From JALYXS01 sp051003795 (lineage in GTDB: Bacteria; Acidobacteriota; Terriglobia; Bryobacterales; Bryobacteraceae), in the NCBI GenBank assembly GCA_051003795.1, contig JBPCKZ010000234.1, positions 1-64,000 on the forward strand: a DNA stretch of 64,000 bases. Direction: 5' to 3'. Numbering within the stretch: position 1 is the first letter of the stretch; every line of letters begins with the position of its first letter. The translations under genes and the position numbers were made by a program. The notes below the pieces were generated by a model. That model ran no database searches, was not told where the DNA came from, and saw only the letters and a list, made by a program, of their open reading frames with translations. Below, one piece after another: positions 17,840 through 28,484 of this stretch.

Positions 17840-18408
17840 TGCGCCTCATCAATTCCTGGCCGTTTAAGGTTCTGGTCGCCGTCGTCCTTTGGTTGATCGC
17901 GTCGGGTTGGCTTACCGGGGAACTAAAGAGGATTTATCAGGCTCACTTTCCGGAAAAACCGCGCGAGCGTCTATTCCTGGCGTCAACCGGATTCGTTTTG
18001 GGATTCGTCGCGGTGCGAATTTTGACGCATCTGATTCGCGCGGGGTGGGGAACGTTCCACGACGTTTCGGTTGGCGGCCGCCACATTCATCACTTGGTCT
18101 GGGGCATTCTGCTTTTGCTGGGTGTCGGTTACGGCTGGCTGATTCAGGTGGGAACGGGCGTGGGCGAATCCTCAACGCTGATGGGCCGTGCGATGGCCAT
18201 GCTTTATGGCGTGGGCGCGGCGCTTACGCTAGACGAGTTCGCGCTATGGCTCAACCTGCGCGACGTGTATTGGGAGCGCGAAGGACGCGCCAGCATCGAT
18301 GCCGTGCTGCTGTTCGGCGGATTGCTCTCGGCGGGAATCTACGGCGGCCCGTTCTGGCGCGCGCTGACGCGGAATGCTGTCCGGCCTTTCCGGCGCAAGT
18401 ACAGATGA
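17839..18408 (+). CDS. Integral membrane protein with HIHHLVWG motif, function unknown
   Basis: 189 residues, GTG start sharing a base with the previous TAG. Four to five membrane helices. Conserved-looking polar stretches sit between them: GGRHIHHLVWGILLLL and LTLDEFALWLNLRDVYWERE followed by GRASIDAV. The clustered His and Asp/Glu next to membrane helices look like a metal site or an active site at the membrane face. I have the impression of similar uncharacterised membrane proteins in actinobacteria, but cannot name a family. The stop forms ATGA with the PAP2 gene. Confidence 0.8.
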   Translation: MRLINSWPFKVLVAVVLWLIASGWLTGELKRIYQAHFPEKPRERLFLASTGFVLGFVAVRILTHLIRAGWGTFHDVSVGGRHIHHLVWGILLLLGVGYGWLIQVGTGVGESSTLMGRAMAMLYGVGAALTLDEFALWLNLRDVYWEREGRASIDAVLLFGGLLSAGIYGGPFWRALTRNAVRPFRRKYR

Positions 18409-19088
18409 ACCGGCGAATCGCTTCCGCGCTGCGATATGCGAGCGCGACGGTGCTGGCGGGGCTCCTGCTGGCCGTGTTGAGCGTGCTGTTCTTCGCCTGG
18501 CTCGGCGAAGAGGTGCTCGAAAACGATACGGCGCGCTTCGACGATCGGGTTCGGGCGCTGGTCCACTCCGAAGCCAAACCAGGGTTGACGGAAGCGATGA
18601 AAGTGACGAGCGATGTGGGCTCGCCAATCGCCGTGTCCGTGTTGACGCTGGCCGTATTCGCTATTTTTTGGCGGCTCCGAAAGCGTCGCGATGCCGTACT
18701 GCTTGCCGCCGCGGTTCTCGGCGCAAGTATCGTGGACTACGCACTGAAGGTCAGCTTCCATCGCGTCCGGCCCGTGCCGTTTTTCAGTCTGCCAACCCCT
18801 CTCACCTTCAGCTTTCCAAGCGGCCACTCGATGCTCGCGTTCTGTTTCTATACGGCGCTCGCGTATCTGCTGTGTTCACACATCGCGGCGGCGGGAAAAC
18901 GGGTTGCGATCTGGACTTGCGCGGTGGCGATTTTCCTGCTGATCGGCCTATCGCGAATCTATCTGGGCGTTCATTACCCGAGCGATGTGATCGCCGGTTA
19001 CGCCGCCGGCTCCGTCTGGATCGGGACGATCTACACGGCCGAGCAGATTCTGAAACGGCGGGCGAATATCCGCCAGGATCTCGGCTGA
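18405..19088 (+). CDS. PAP2 superfamily phosphatase
   Basis: 227 residues, ATG inside the ATGA overlap with the preceding gene. Membrane helices surround the three phosphatase signature motifs: KVSFHRVRPVPF (KxxxxxxRP), FPSGHSM (PSGH) and SRIYLGVHYPSD (SRxxxxxHxxxD). Such enzymes dephosphorylate lipid phosphates such as undecaprenyl pyrophosphate or phosphatidate on the outer face of the membrane. It is the last member of the five-gene overlapping chain that starts at 10609. No terminator is evident after it. Confidence 0.93.
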   Translation: MNRRIASALRYASATVLAGLLLAVLSVLFFAWLGEEVLENDTARFDDRVRALVHSEAKPGLTEAMKVTSDVGSPIAVSVLTLAVFAIFWRLRKRRDAVLLAAAVLGASIVDYALKVSFHRVRPVPFFSLPTPLTFSFPSGHSMLAFCFYTALAYLLCSHIAAAGKRVAIWTCAVAIFLLIGLSRIYLGVHYPSDVIAGYAAGSVWIGTIYTAEQILKRRANIRQDLG

Positions 19089-19133
19089 ATTTAGTACGAT
19101 AGAAGCCTTGTAGTACAAGGGAGGATCAACTGA

Positions 19134-20035
19134 ATGGCGAGCGTACTAATCACGGGGACCAGTTCAGGCATAGGACTGGCTACGGCCTTGGAACTTGCTA
19201 GAGCGCGGGCCACAAGGTTCATGCCACCATGCGCAATCCCGCGCGCTCTCCGGAGCTCGGCTCGCAGGCCGCCCGCGAAGCGCTGCCCATTACGATCCTC
19301 ACGATGGATGTCGACTCCGATGAGTCCGTGTCGGCGTGCTTTGCCGCGATCCATGAACAAGGCGGCGACATCGACGTTCTAGTCAACAACGCCGGAATCG
19401 AGCGCCATGGCTCGGTCGAGGAACTTCCGATGGAGGCCTTTCGAGCGACCATGGAGACCAATTACTTCGGTGCCGTGAGGTGCATTCGCCAAGTCCTGCC
19501 GCGCATGCGCGAGAGTGGGAGGGGCTGCATCGTCAATGTGAGTTCGGTTGCCGGAAAAATCGCCTCTTCGCCGCTGGGCGCGTATGCGGCCTCAAAATTC
19601 GCCTTGGAGGCGCTGAGCGAAGCGCTGGCGCAGGAGGTTAGGCCATTTGGCGTGCGCGTTGCTATTGTGCAGCCCGGAATCATCGATACACCGATGGCAC
19701 GTGCGTTGGAGAACCAGCCTCGATCCGCATACCGTCAGGGCAAGCATCTGGCTGCCCTGTTTCAGGCTTCGCTTAAAAATCCAACGGCGCCGTCGGTTGT
19801 GGCAAAGGTGATCAGAGGCGTCATCGAAAGCGGCACGTCGAAATTGCGGCATCCCGCCGGGCCGGATGCCGAACCGTTCCTGGGCTGGAGAGCTGCCATG
19901 ACCGACGAGGATTGGACCGAGTTTAATGCCTTAGACGCTGAAGATTATCGGATGCGCGTGAAGAAAGACTTCGGCCTCGAACTCAACCTAGCAACGGACG
20001 AAACACCCGGGAACACTGCAGCGGCGACTACCTGA
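19134..20035 (+). pseudogene. Short-chain dehydrogenase/reductase, frameshifted
   Basis: The reading begins MASVLITGTSSGIGLATAL, the TGxxxGIG cofactor loop of classical SDRs, with a GGGAGG ribosome-binding site. Near 19201-19211 the frame changes by +2: the local sequence gagcgcgggcc appears to carry two extra bases in a GC repeat, and removing them restores AGHKVHATMRNPA. From there the rest is a complete SDR, with VLVNNAGIERHG, NVSSVAGKI and the catalytic YAASK, then VQPGIIDTPMA. A single small indel separates an otherwise intact gene, so it may be a recent mutation or a sequencing error. The substrate is unknown. Confidence 0.85.
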
Positions 20036-20036
20036 A

Positions 20037-20076
20037 GTTGAGTTCAAAAAGTTGAGTTCAAAAAGTTGAGTTCAAA
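20037..20076. repeat. Tandem repeat of a 14-base unit, about 2.9 copies
   Basis: GTTGAGTTCAAAAA occurs at 20037 and 20051 and again from 20065, where the last two bases differ. It lies between the stop codon of the SDR remnant and the convergent pseudouridine synthase, and touches the stop codon of the latter. It looks like recent slippage; no coding or regulatory role is apparent. Confidence 0.95.
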
Positions 20077-20797
20077 CCGACCCGCCGCCCAATGCTTGCA
20101 GTTCCGCCGATGTGAGCTCGCGGTAGGTGCCGATTGGCAGATCTCCGATCCGGATCGGTCCGATCGCTATCCGCACCAGCTTTAAAACCTTGCTATCGAC
20201 GGCCTCAAGCATCCGGCGAACCTGGCGGTTTCGCCCTTCGGTAATCGTGATTTCGAGGTGGGTGTATTTCTCGGAATCGCGCAGCCGCGTGACGCGCGCG
20301 GGCCGCGTCGGGCCGTCGTCCAGTTCGACTCCGTCCCGCAATCGGTCGATCTGTTCATTGCTCACCCGCGTGGAAGCTTTCACCTGGTACGTCTTCGGAA
20401 CTTTGCGATCGGGATTGGTGAGGCGCTCGGCGAAATCCGTGTCGTTTGTGAAAATGAGAAGCCCGCTGCTATCCAGATCCAGGCGGCCAACGGGGGACAC
20501 CCACGCGCCGACGCCGGAGATCAGGTCGTAAACAGTCCGGCGCCCTTCAGGGTCCTTGTAAGTCGTCAAATACCCTTTCGGCTTGTATAGCAGAACGTAA
20601 ACCTTCTTCGCTTGCTGGAGTGGCTTGCCGTCGAACGAAATGCGGTCGCGGTTGAGGTCGACCCAGTGATCGGGGTTCTCTATCACCTTGTGGTTCACGC
20701 GCACGCGGCCGCCGTGTATCCAGCTTCGCGCCTCCGTCCGCGAACCTAGGCCGGCCTTCGATAGAACACGCTCGAGCGTTTTGAGATTGGCGGGCAC
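20072..20797 (-). CDS. 23S rRNA pseudouridine synthase, RluB/RsuA family
   Basis: 241 residues. An N-terminal S4 RNA-binding domain (LERVLSKAGLGSRTEARSWI) is followed by the RsuA/RluB-type catalytic domain. The catalytic Asp is in GRLDLDSSGLLIFTND (Asp107). LLYKPKGYLTTYKDPEG and EGRNRQVRRMLEAV are further family motifs. The length and lack of extensions fit RluB, which modifies a uridine of 23S rRNA, though RluB, RluE, RluF and RsuA cannot be separated with certainty by reading alone. The 14-base tandem repeat abuts its stop codon. Confidence 0.92.
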   Translation of the reverse strand: MPANLKTLERVLSKAGLGSRTEARSWIHGGRVRVNHKVIENPDHWVDLNRDRISFDGKPLQQAKKVYVLLYKPKGYLTTYKDPEGRRTVYDLISGVGAWVSPVGRLDLDSSGLLIFTNDTDFAERLTNPDRKVPKTYQVKASTRVSNEQIDRLRDGVELDDGPTRPARVTRLRDSEKYTHLEITITEGRNRQVRRMLEAVDSKVLKLVRIAIGPIRIGDLPIGTYRELTSAELQALGGGSV

Positions 20798-20884
20798 CGG
20801 CGCTTAGATTAATCTTCCGCGCATCGAAAATTGGATGCAAATGCCACCGCATTCATCGCAAATTCATTTGGAACTTGAGAATAT

Positions 20885-21886
20885 ATGGGAATGGCGGCCA
20901 AGACTCCCATCGAACACGTAGTCATTATCTTCAAGGAAAATCACTCCTTCGACAATTATTTCGGAAGATTCCCCGGCGCGAACGGAGACGCAACGCTGGC
21001 CCATGCGAGCGACCCGCCGGCGGTTTCACCCGCGCACGATCACAAGACGTGGCTCGCGCGCGCCAAGAAGGCGGCCCGCCAGCAGTATGCGGAAACCGAT
21101 ATCCCGGCATATTATGCATATGCCCGGCAGTTCACGCTTTGCGATAACTACTTCACCGATGTTGCGGGCCCATCCACGCCAAACCATCTAATGGTGGTTG
21201 CGGCCGCATCGCCGATTATCGACAATCCGCATTTTCGCGATCCCATCGCAATGAAGCCGCCATTCGATTTGCCGTCCCTGCCGGCAAACCTCCAGCATGC
21301 CGGATTGAGCTGGCGCAACTATGGCGGCTATGCATTCGGCGACATCACCGGCCTGCGCGCCAGCCCGTGGAACGTGCTCTCCGCGCAATTCGCGCTTGAC
21401 GCCGCCGCCGGCAATCTTCCGTCCGTCTCGTGGGTTTATGCGCCGGCGGGGTTGAGCGAGCATCCCGTGGACAGCGTTGCGAAAGGCGTGGCGTGGACGG
21501 TGGCGCAAATCAACGCCGTGGCCGCGGGCGGACTCTGGCCGAAGACCGCGATTTTCGTAACGTGGGACGATTGGGGCGGCTGGGCGGATCACGTCACGCC
21601 GCCGAATGTCGAAGCGTGGATCGACGGCACGCAGTTCCGCTACGGATCGAGAGTGGGCTGCCTCGCGCTAGGCCCGTACGCGAAACGCGGTCACATATCG
21701 AGCGTTCTTCATTCGCACGTCAGCCTGGTCAAGTTTTGCGGCATGATGTTCGGATTGCCATCGATCAATCTGCGCGATGCATCGGCAAACGACATGCTCG
21801 ACTGTTTCGATCTCACTCAGCAGCCGGGACCGCCGCCCGCGAACGCGCCCGCCGGAAAAGCAACCGGTAAGAAAAAGACGGCGTAG
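20885..21886 (+). CDS. Phosphoesterase family protein (phospholipase C / AcpA-like)
   Basis: 333 residues of the PF04185-type phosphoesterase family, which includes bacterial phospholipase C and acid phosphatase AcpA. The metal-binding start IIFKENHSFDNYFGRFPG is classic, followed by FTDVAGPSTPNHLM and by VTWDDWGGWADHV with the second set of metal ligands; SVLHSHVSLVKF holds a further His. Unusually, I see no convincing signal peptide at the chosen ATG (MGMAAKTPIEHVV), whereas relatives are secreted. Either the protein is cytoplasmic or export uses another route. The C-terminus is Pro/Ala/Lys rich and low complexity. Confidence 0.9.
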   Translation: MGMAAKTPIEHVVIIFKENHSFDNYFGRFPGANGDATLAHASDPPAVSPAHDHKTWLARAKKAARQQYAETDIPAYYAYARQFTLCDNYFTDVAGPSTPNHLMVVAAASPIIDNPHFRDPIAMKPPFDLPSLPANLQHAGLSWRNYGGYAFGDITGLRASPWNVLSAQFALDAAAGNLPSVSWVYAPAGLSEHPVDSVAKGVAWTVAQINAVAAGGLWPKTAIFVTWDDWGGWADHVTPPNVEAWIDGTQFRYGSRVGCLALGPYAKRGHISSVLHSHVSLVKFCGMMFGLPSINLRDASANDMLDCFDLTQQPGPPPANAPAGKATGKKKTA

Positions 21887-21899
21887 GCTTCCGCGTGGA

Positions 21900-24347
21900 T
21901 CAAACGAGGGCTTCGGCCGCTTCCACCGGCACCGCCGCCGGCTCGAAATCCTGCTTGAATTTACACTCCGGGTTCGGACATTGCAGCACGGGACCGGACT
22001 TCAAGTACTTCTCGGTCATGTATGCGCCGCCGCACTCGGGGCATTTCATGTCCACCGGTTTGGCCCATGTCACGAAATCGCAATCCGGATAGCGGCTACA
22101 GCCATAAAACGTGCCGCGTTTCGCCCGGCGCTCCACGACCTCGCCATCCGTGCACTCGGGGCATTTCATTCCGATCGTATTCGGCTTCACGTATTTGCAT
22201 GCCGGATAATTGCTGCACGCCACAAACTCGCCAAATCGCCCGTACTTCTGCACCATGTTGTTGCCGCAATTCGGGCACTTCTCGTCGAGCGGAACGTCCG
22301 CCTTCTTCTGCGCGCCGCCAATCTGTTTCGTCGTTTTGCAATCGGGGTACCCGGTGCAAGCGAAAAATGTTCCGAAGCGGCCTTTCTTCAGCACCATCGG
22401 TCGTCCGCAGTTCTCGCAATATTCTTCCGCGCCTTGCTCGCTGAGATCCGCCTTATCGATATCCGGCAGGTCCACGGTCAGCTCGCGCGTGTAGGTGCAC
22501 TCGGGATAACCGGTGCATGCGATAAAACTTCCATGCTTGCCCCACTTGACGACCAGAGGCTTGCCGCATTTATCGCATAAGAGATCGGTGGGCCTCTCCA
22601 ACCGCTTGATGTTGGTCATGTGCTCTTCGGCGTGTTTGATGTCGCCGGTCAAGCGGTCGTAAAACTCCGACATCGCGGTACGCCAATCGAGCTTGCCTTC
22701 CTCGATTTCGTCCAGTTCTTCCTCCATCCGCGCCGTATATTTCACTTCGAAGATGTCATTGAAGCTTTCGAGCAGAAGGTCGCAAACCACCATCCCCAAT
22801 TCGGTCGGCGTGAACCGTCCGCCTTCTTTCCGCACATACTCGCGTTCCTGGATGGTCGAAAGAATCGACGCGTAGGTGGAGGGACGCCCGACGCCATCGG
22901 ATTCGAGTTTCTTGACCAGCGTCGCTTCGTTGTAACGCGGCGGTGGCTCGGTAAAGTGCTGCTCCGGACGCAGGGCGCGGAATTTCAGCACCTCGCCTTC
23001 GGTCACCGCGGGCAGCTTATGCTTCAGATCTTCGTCATCCTCGTCGCGCTGGTCTTTGCCTTCCTCATATACGGCCAGGAAGCCGTCGAACTTCGGCACG
23101 GAGCCGGTCGCGCGGAAAATGTACGACGCGCCGCTTTGCCCTTGCGGGTTCACGTCGATGGTGGTCTGATCGAAAACCGCCGGCATCATTTGCGATGCCA
23201 GGAAGCGCATCCAGATGAGGCGGTACAACTTCATTTCGTCTTCGGCAAGATGTTTTTCGACCAACTCGGGAGTCAATAAAACGTTGCTCGGGCGAATGGC
23301 TTCGTGCGCGTCCTGAGCGTCTTTCTTGGATTTCCAAACGTTCGGCGCCGCCGGCACGTAGTTCGGCCCGAACTTACCGGCGATGAACTCGCGCGCGTCC
23401 TTCAAGGCGTCTTCCGAAACCCGGGTCGAATCCGTGCGCATGTAAGTGATGAGGCCGACCGCGCCTTCCTTGCCGAGCTCGATGCCTTCATACAAGCGCT
23501 GCGCCAGAATCATGGTGCGCTTCACGCTGAAGCGGAGCTTGCGCGAGGATTCCTGCTGCAAAGTTGAAGTGATGAACGGAGCGACGGGATTGCGGCGCTT
23601 CTCCTTGGTCGAGACGGACTTGACGGGATACTCGACATTCTGAAGATCCGCGACGATGCCATCCGAAGTCGCTTGACTGGCGACTTCCGGATTGACGTCG
23701 TTCAGTTTGAACAACCGCGCCGAGAAATTCGGCGGCTTCTTCGCGCCAAGATCGACGTCTAGCGTCCAATACTCCTGCTTTTGGAACGCGCGGATTTCGC
23801 GCTCCCGCTCCACTATGACGCGAACGGCGACGGTCTGAACGCGTCCGGCCGAAAGCCCGCGCCGGACTTTGTCCCATAACAACGGCGAGATCTTGTAACC
23901 CACCAGTCGGTCGAGCACCCGGCGGGCCTGCTGCGCTTCGACCAAATGGACGTTCACGATGCTGGGAGTCTCAAACGCCTTCTGAATGGCGTTCTTCGTA
24001 ATTTCGTTGAACATCACCCGGTAGAAGCGGGTGCCGTTCGGCTTCTTCCCCTCGAGTTCTTCCTGCAGGTGGTAGCAGATAGCTTCGCCTTCGCGATCGG
24101 GATCCGCGGCCAGATAGACGGATTCCACCTTCTTCGCCGCCGCCCGCAACTCCTGCACCAGCTTTTTCTTTCCCTCGATTACCTCATACCGGGGCAGAAA
24201 GCCGTTATCGACATCGACGGCGAGGTCCTTTTTCGGCAGGTCCTTGATGTGGCCCAGAGACGCCTTCACCACGTACTGCTTCCCCAAATATTTATTGATT
24301 GTTTTCGCCTTTGCCGGCGATTCGACGATGACCAGAGCCTTTGCCAT
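21900..24347 (-). CDS. topA: DNA topoisomerase I (type IA)
   Basis: About 815 residues from the ATG at MAKALVIVESPAKAKTI, the universal N-terminus; longer in-frame starts upstream are not needed. The Toprim domain (ADPDREGEA) and the DNA gate follow, and the catalytic Tyr lies in GLITYMRTDSTRVS. The C-terminal quarter contains five four-Cys zinc ribbons: CDKCGKPL...CTGYPEC, CENCGRPM...CTGYPDC, CPNCGNNM...CSNYPAC, CPECTDGE...CSRYPDC and CPECGGAY...CPNPEC. It relaxes negative supercoils during transcription and replication. It is convergent with the phosphoesterase gene, 13 bases from its stop. Confidence 0.97.
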   Translation of the reverse strand: MAKALVIVESPAKAKTINKYLGKQYVVKASLGHIKDLPKKDLAVDVDNGFLPRYEVIEGKKKLVQELRAAAKKVESVYLAADPDREGEAICYHLQEELEGKKPNGTRFYRVMFNEITKNAIQKAFETPSIVNVHLVEAQQARRVLDRLVGYKISPLLWDKVRRGLSAGRVQTVAVRVIVEREREIRAFQKQEYWTLDVDLGAKKPPNFSARLFKLNDVNPEVASQATSDGIVADLQNVEYPVKSVSTKEKRRNPVAPFITSTLQQESSRKLRFSVKRTMILAQRLYEGIELGKEGAVGLITYMRTDSTRVSEDALKDAREFIAGKFGPNYVPAAPNVWKSKKDAQDAHEAIRPSNVLLTPELVEKHLAEDEMKLYRLIWMRFLASQMMPAVFDQTTIDVNPQGQSGASYIFRATGSVPKFDGFLAVYEEGKDQRDEDDEDLKHKLPAVTEGEVLKFRALRPEQHFTEPPPRYNEATLVKKLESDGVGRPSTYASILSTIQEREYVRKEGGRFTPTELGMVVCDLLLESFNDIFEVKYTARMEEELDEIEEGKLDWRTAMSEFYDRLTGDIKHAEEHMTNIKRLERPTDLLCDKCGKPLVVKWGKHGSFIACTGYPECTYTRELTVDLPDIDKADLSEQGAEEYCENCGRPMVLKKGRFGTFFACTGYPDCKTTKQIGGAQKKADVPLDEKCPNCGNNMVQKYGRFGEFVACSNYPACKYVKPNTIGMKCPECTDGEVVERRAKRGTFYGCSRYPDCDFVTWAKPVDMKCPECGGAYMTEKYLKSGPVLQCPNPECKFKQDFEPAAVPVEAAEALV

Positions 24348-24806
24348 AACTGCTTTATTACTCACCTTTCGCGGATTACGACCCGCCAGGGGCCGCATTG
24401 TCCGCGCCAACACGCCACGATCCCAACTTACGGTTACCACACTTTAACAACGTTTTGTTCATGCGGCTGTCTTACGAGCCGCTTTCCAGATCAGTTGATA
24501 AGGATGAGCCTACGGCGATGGAAGATGCAGTCCCACGCGCAAGTCCTTACAAAAGCAGGGCTTTTGCGCGGGGAGGGTGCATTCAACAGGCTGGCGCGGT
24601 TGATGGCTTCATCGGAGAGCGGCGGCGTATCCGGGAATGCTGTTCACCCATTCCTCGAATCGCTTTCAAACACCACGGTACGAAGAAAGTGGCGGGCTTC
24701 CTTGATTATGGCCCACGCCGCGCGTTATATTTGTGCCATCCATCTCTTTTTGGGTGAGCGAAGCTCTCTTTTAGGGGTAAAAGGGGGCATTTGGGGACAT
24801 TGACGG
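24348..24806. other. Intergenic region between divergent topA and asparagine synthetase genes
   Basis: 459 bases without a gene I can support. Several frames stay open across it but none has a recognisable product or a good ribosome-binding site. It must contain the topA promoter on the minus strand and the promoter of the asparagine synthetase gene on the plus strand. A small hairpin AAAAGCAGGGCTTTT sits near 24550-24565. Confidence 0.6.
24702..24731 (+). promoter_or_regulatory. Putative sigma70-type promoter of the asparagine synthetase gene
   Basis: TTGATT at 24702-24707 and TATATT at 24726-24731 are separated by 18 bases, a good match to -35 and -10 consensus spacing. The start codon follows about 75 bases later. 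Confidence 0.5.
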
Positions 24807-26635
24807 ATGTGTGGAATTGCAGGGTTTACTCAGGGGTTTACTCATAAGAACCGTGCCGCGGATCGCCATGTAATTGAACGGATGACCGCTTCCCTGTTCC
24901 ATCGGGGACCCGACCAGCAAGGCGTATTTGCCTCTCCCGACGTTTGTTTGGGCGCGGTTCGACTCAAAGTTATCGATCTAGCCGGGGGCGATCAGCCCAT
25001 GAGTAGCGATAACGGCGACACGGTCCTGGTGTTTAACGGCGAAATCTACAACCATGTGGCGTTGCGGAAAGAGCTGGAGAAGTTGGGCCGCCGGTTTCGC
25101 TCGCGGTGCGATACAGAGGTCCTGCTGCAAGCGTTTCTCCAGTGGGACACCCGCTGTTTCGAGCGGCTGCGCGGCATGTTCGCCGTGGCGATCTGGTCGC
25201 AATCCGAAAAGCGGCTGATTCTCGCGCGCGACCGCGTCGGCATCAAGCCGTTGTATACATACAGGCGGGGCCGCGATGTTTACTTCGGCTCCGAGCTGAA
25301 AGCGATTCTCGAACATCCGCAAATTCCCCGGCATCTGGACCTCGAAGCGCTCCAGGATTACCTTTCTCTCAACTACGTCCCCGGCCCGCGCACTTTGATC
25401 GAAGGCATTGAGAAATTGCCGCCCGGCCATTTGCTCGAGTATCGGGACGGAGACGTTCATACGCGCCCATATTGGTGCCTCGATTTCGAGCCGCGGAAAG
25501 ACTTATCGCTCGAAAGCGCGAAGGAAGAGCTGGATCTTCTGTTGCGGGAAGCCGTTCGGGAACACTTGGCGAGCGACGTCCCGCTCGGCATTTGGGCCAG
25601 CGGCGGTCTCGACTCGTCCACGCTGCTGCACTATGCGGCATCGGAAAGCTCGGCGAAAATCAAGACATTCTCCGTTGGGTTCCCCGGCCGGGATTGCGAC
25701 GAGAGCCGCTATTTCCGGGAAATCGCCCAGCGTTACGGGACCGAGCACCACGAATTTGAAATGCGGCCCGATGCGGCGGTGCTGACCGCGATCGAGGATA
25801 TGGCATATTACTCGGACGAACCGGGCGCCGACGCCGGCGCGCTCCCGGTCTGGTTCCTCTCCCGGATGAGCCGCCAGCACGTCACCGTCGCATTGTCGGG
25901 CGATGGCGGCGATGAGCTTTTCGGGGGATATCAGACTTATCGCGCGGACGACCTCGCGCGCCCGCTGCGTTACGTGCCGGCCGCGATGCGCCGTTCCGCC
26001 CTGGCCGGCCTGGTTCGCTGCTGGCCGGTATCGAATAAGAAACTCGGCTTCGAATACAAACTCAAGCGGTGGCTGGAGGGTTCGCTGCTTCCTCCAGACG
26101 AAGCGCACCTTTTTTGGAACGGAACCTTCTCCCAGGCGCAGAAACAAAACCTTCAGTTCGGCGCCAACGGCCATCACCTGAATAATTTGTTCGACTGCGT
26201 GCCGCGGTCGGAAGAAATCGGGTTCCTGAACCGGTACATGCTGCTCGATCAGCAATATTATTTGCCGGACGACATCCTCTACAAAGTGGACCGCATGAGC
26301 ATGGCTCACTCGCTCGAAGTTCGCCCGCCGTTTCTCGATCACCGCATTGTCGAGTTCGCGGCGAGGCTGCCGGAAAACCTGAAAATCCGCGGCGGCAAGC
26401 AGAAATTCCTCCTGAAAGAGTTGATGGAAGGGAAGCTCCCGACATCGGTTTTGCGACGTCGGAAGGAAGGATTCGATATCCCCACTCACGATTGGTTTCG
26501 CGGCTTTCTGCGCCCGCTGCTGATGGACACGCTGTCGCCCGAAGCCGTCGAGAGCACCGGCATCTTCGATTTTGATGCGACCGAAGCGCTAATCCGCGAT
26601 CATATGGAGAGACGCGTTAACGCCGGGTATCATTT

Positions 26636-28474
<1,839 letters not shown>

Positions 28475-28484
28475 GGCGCTCGTG

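Noticed and set aside
19107..19119. Palindrome CTTGTAGTACAAG before the SDR remnant
   Set aside because: Six-base arms only; could be an operator, but there is a single copy and no supporting context.
20037..20076. Iterated operator or attachment site in the 14-base tandem repeat
   Set aside because: It lies between convergent 3' ends, so slippage is the simpler explanation.
24398..24757. Open frame of 119 codons between topA and asnB
   Set aside because: No ribosome-binding site, no motif, and it covers the promoter region of asnB.
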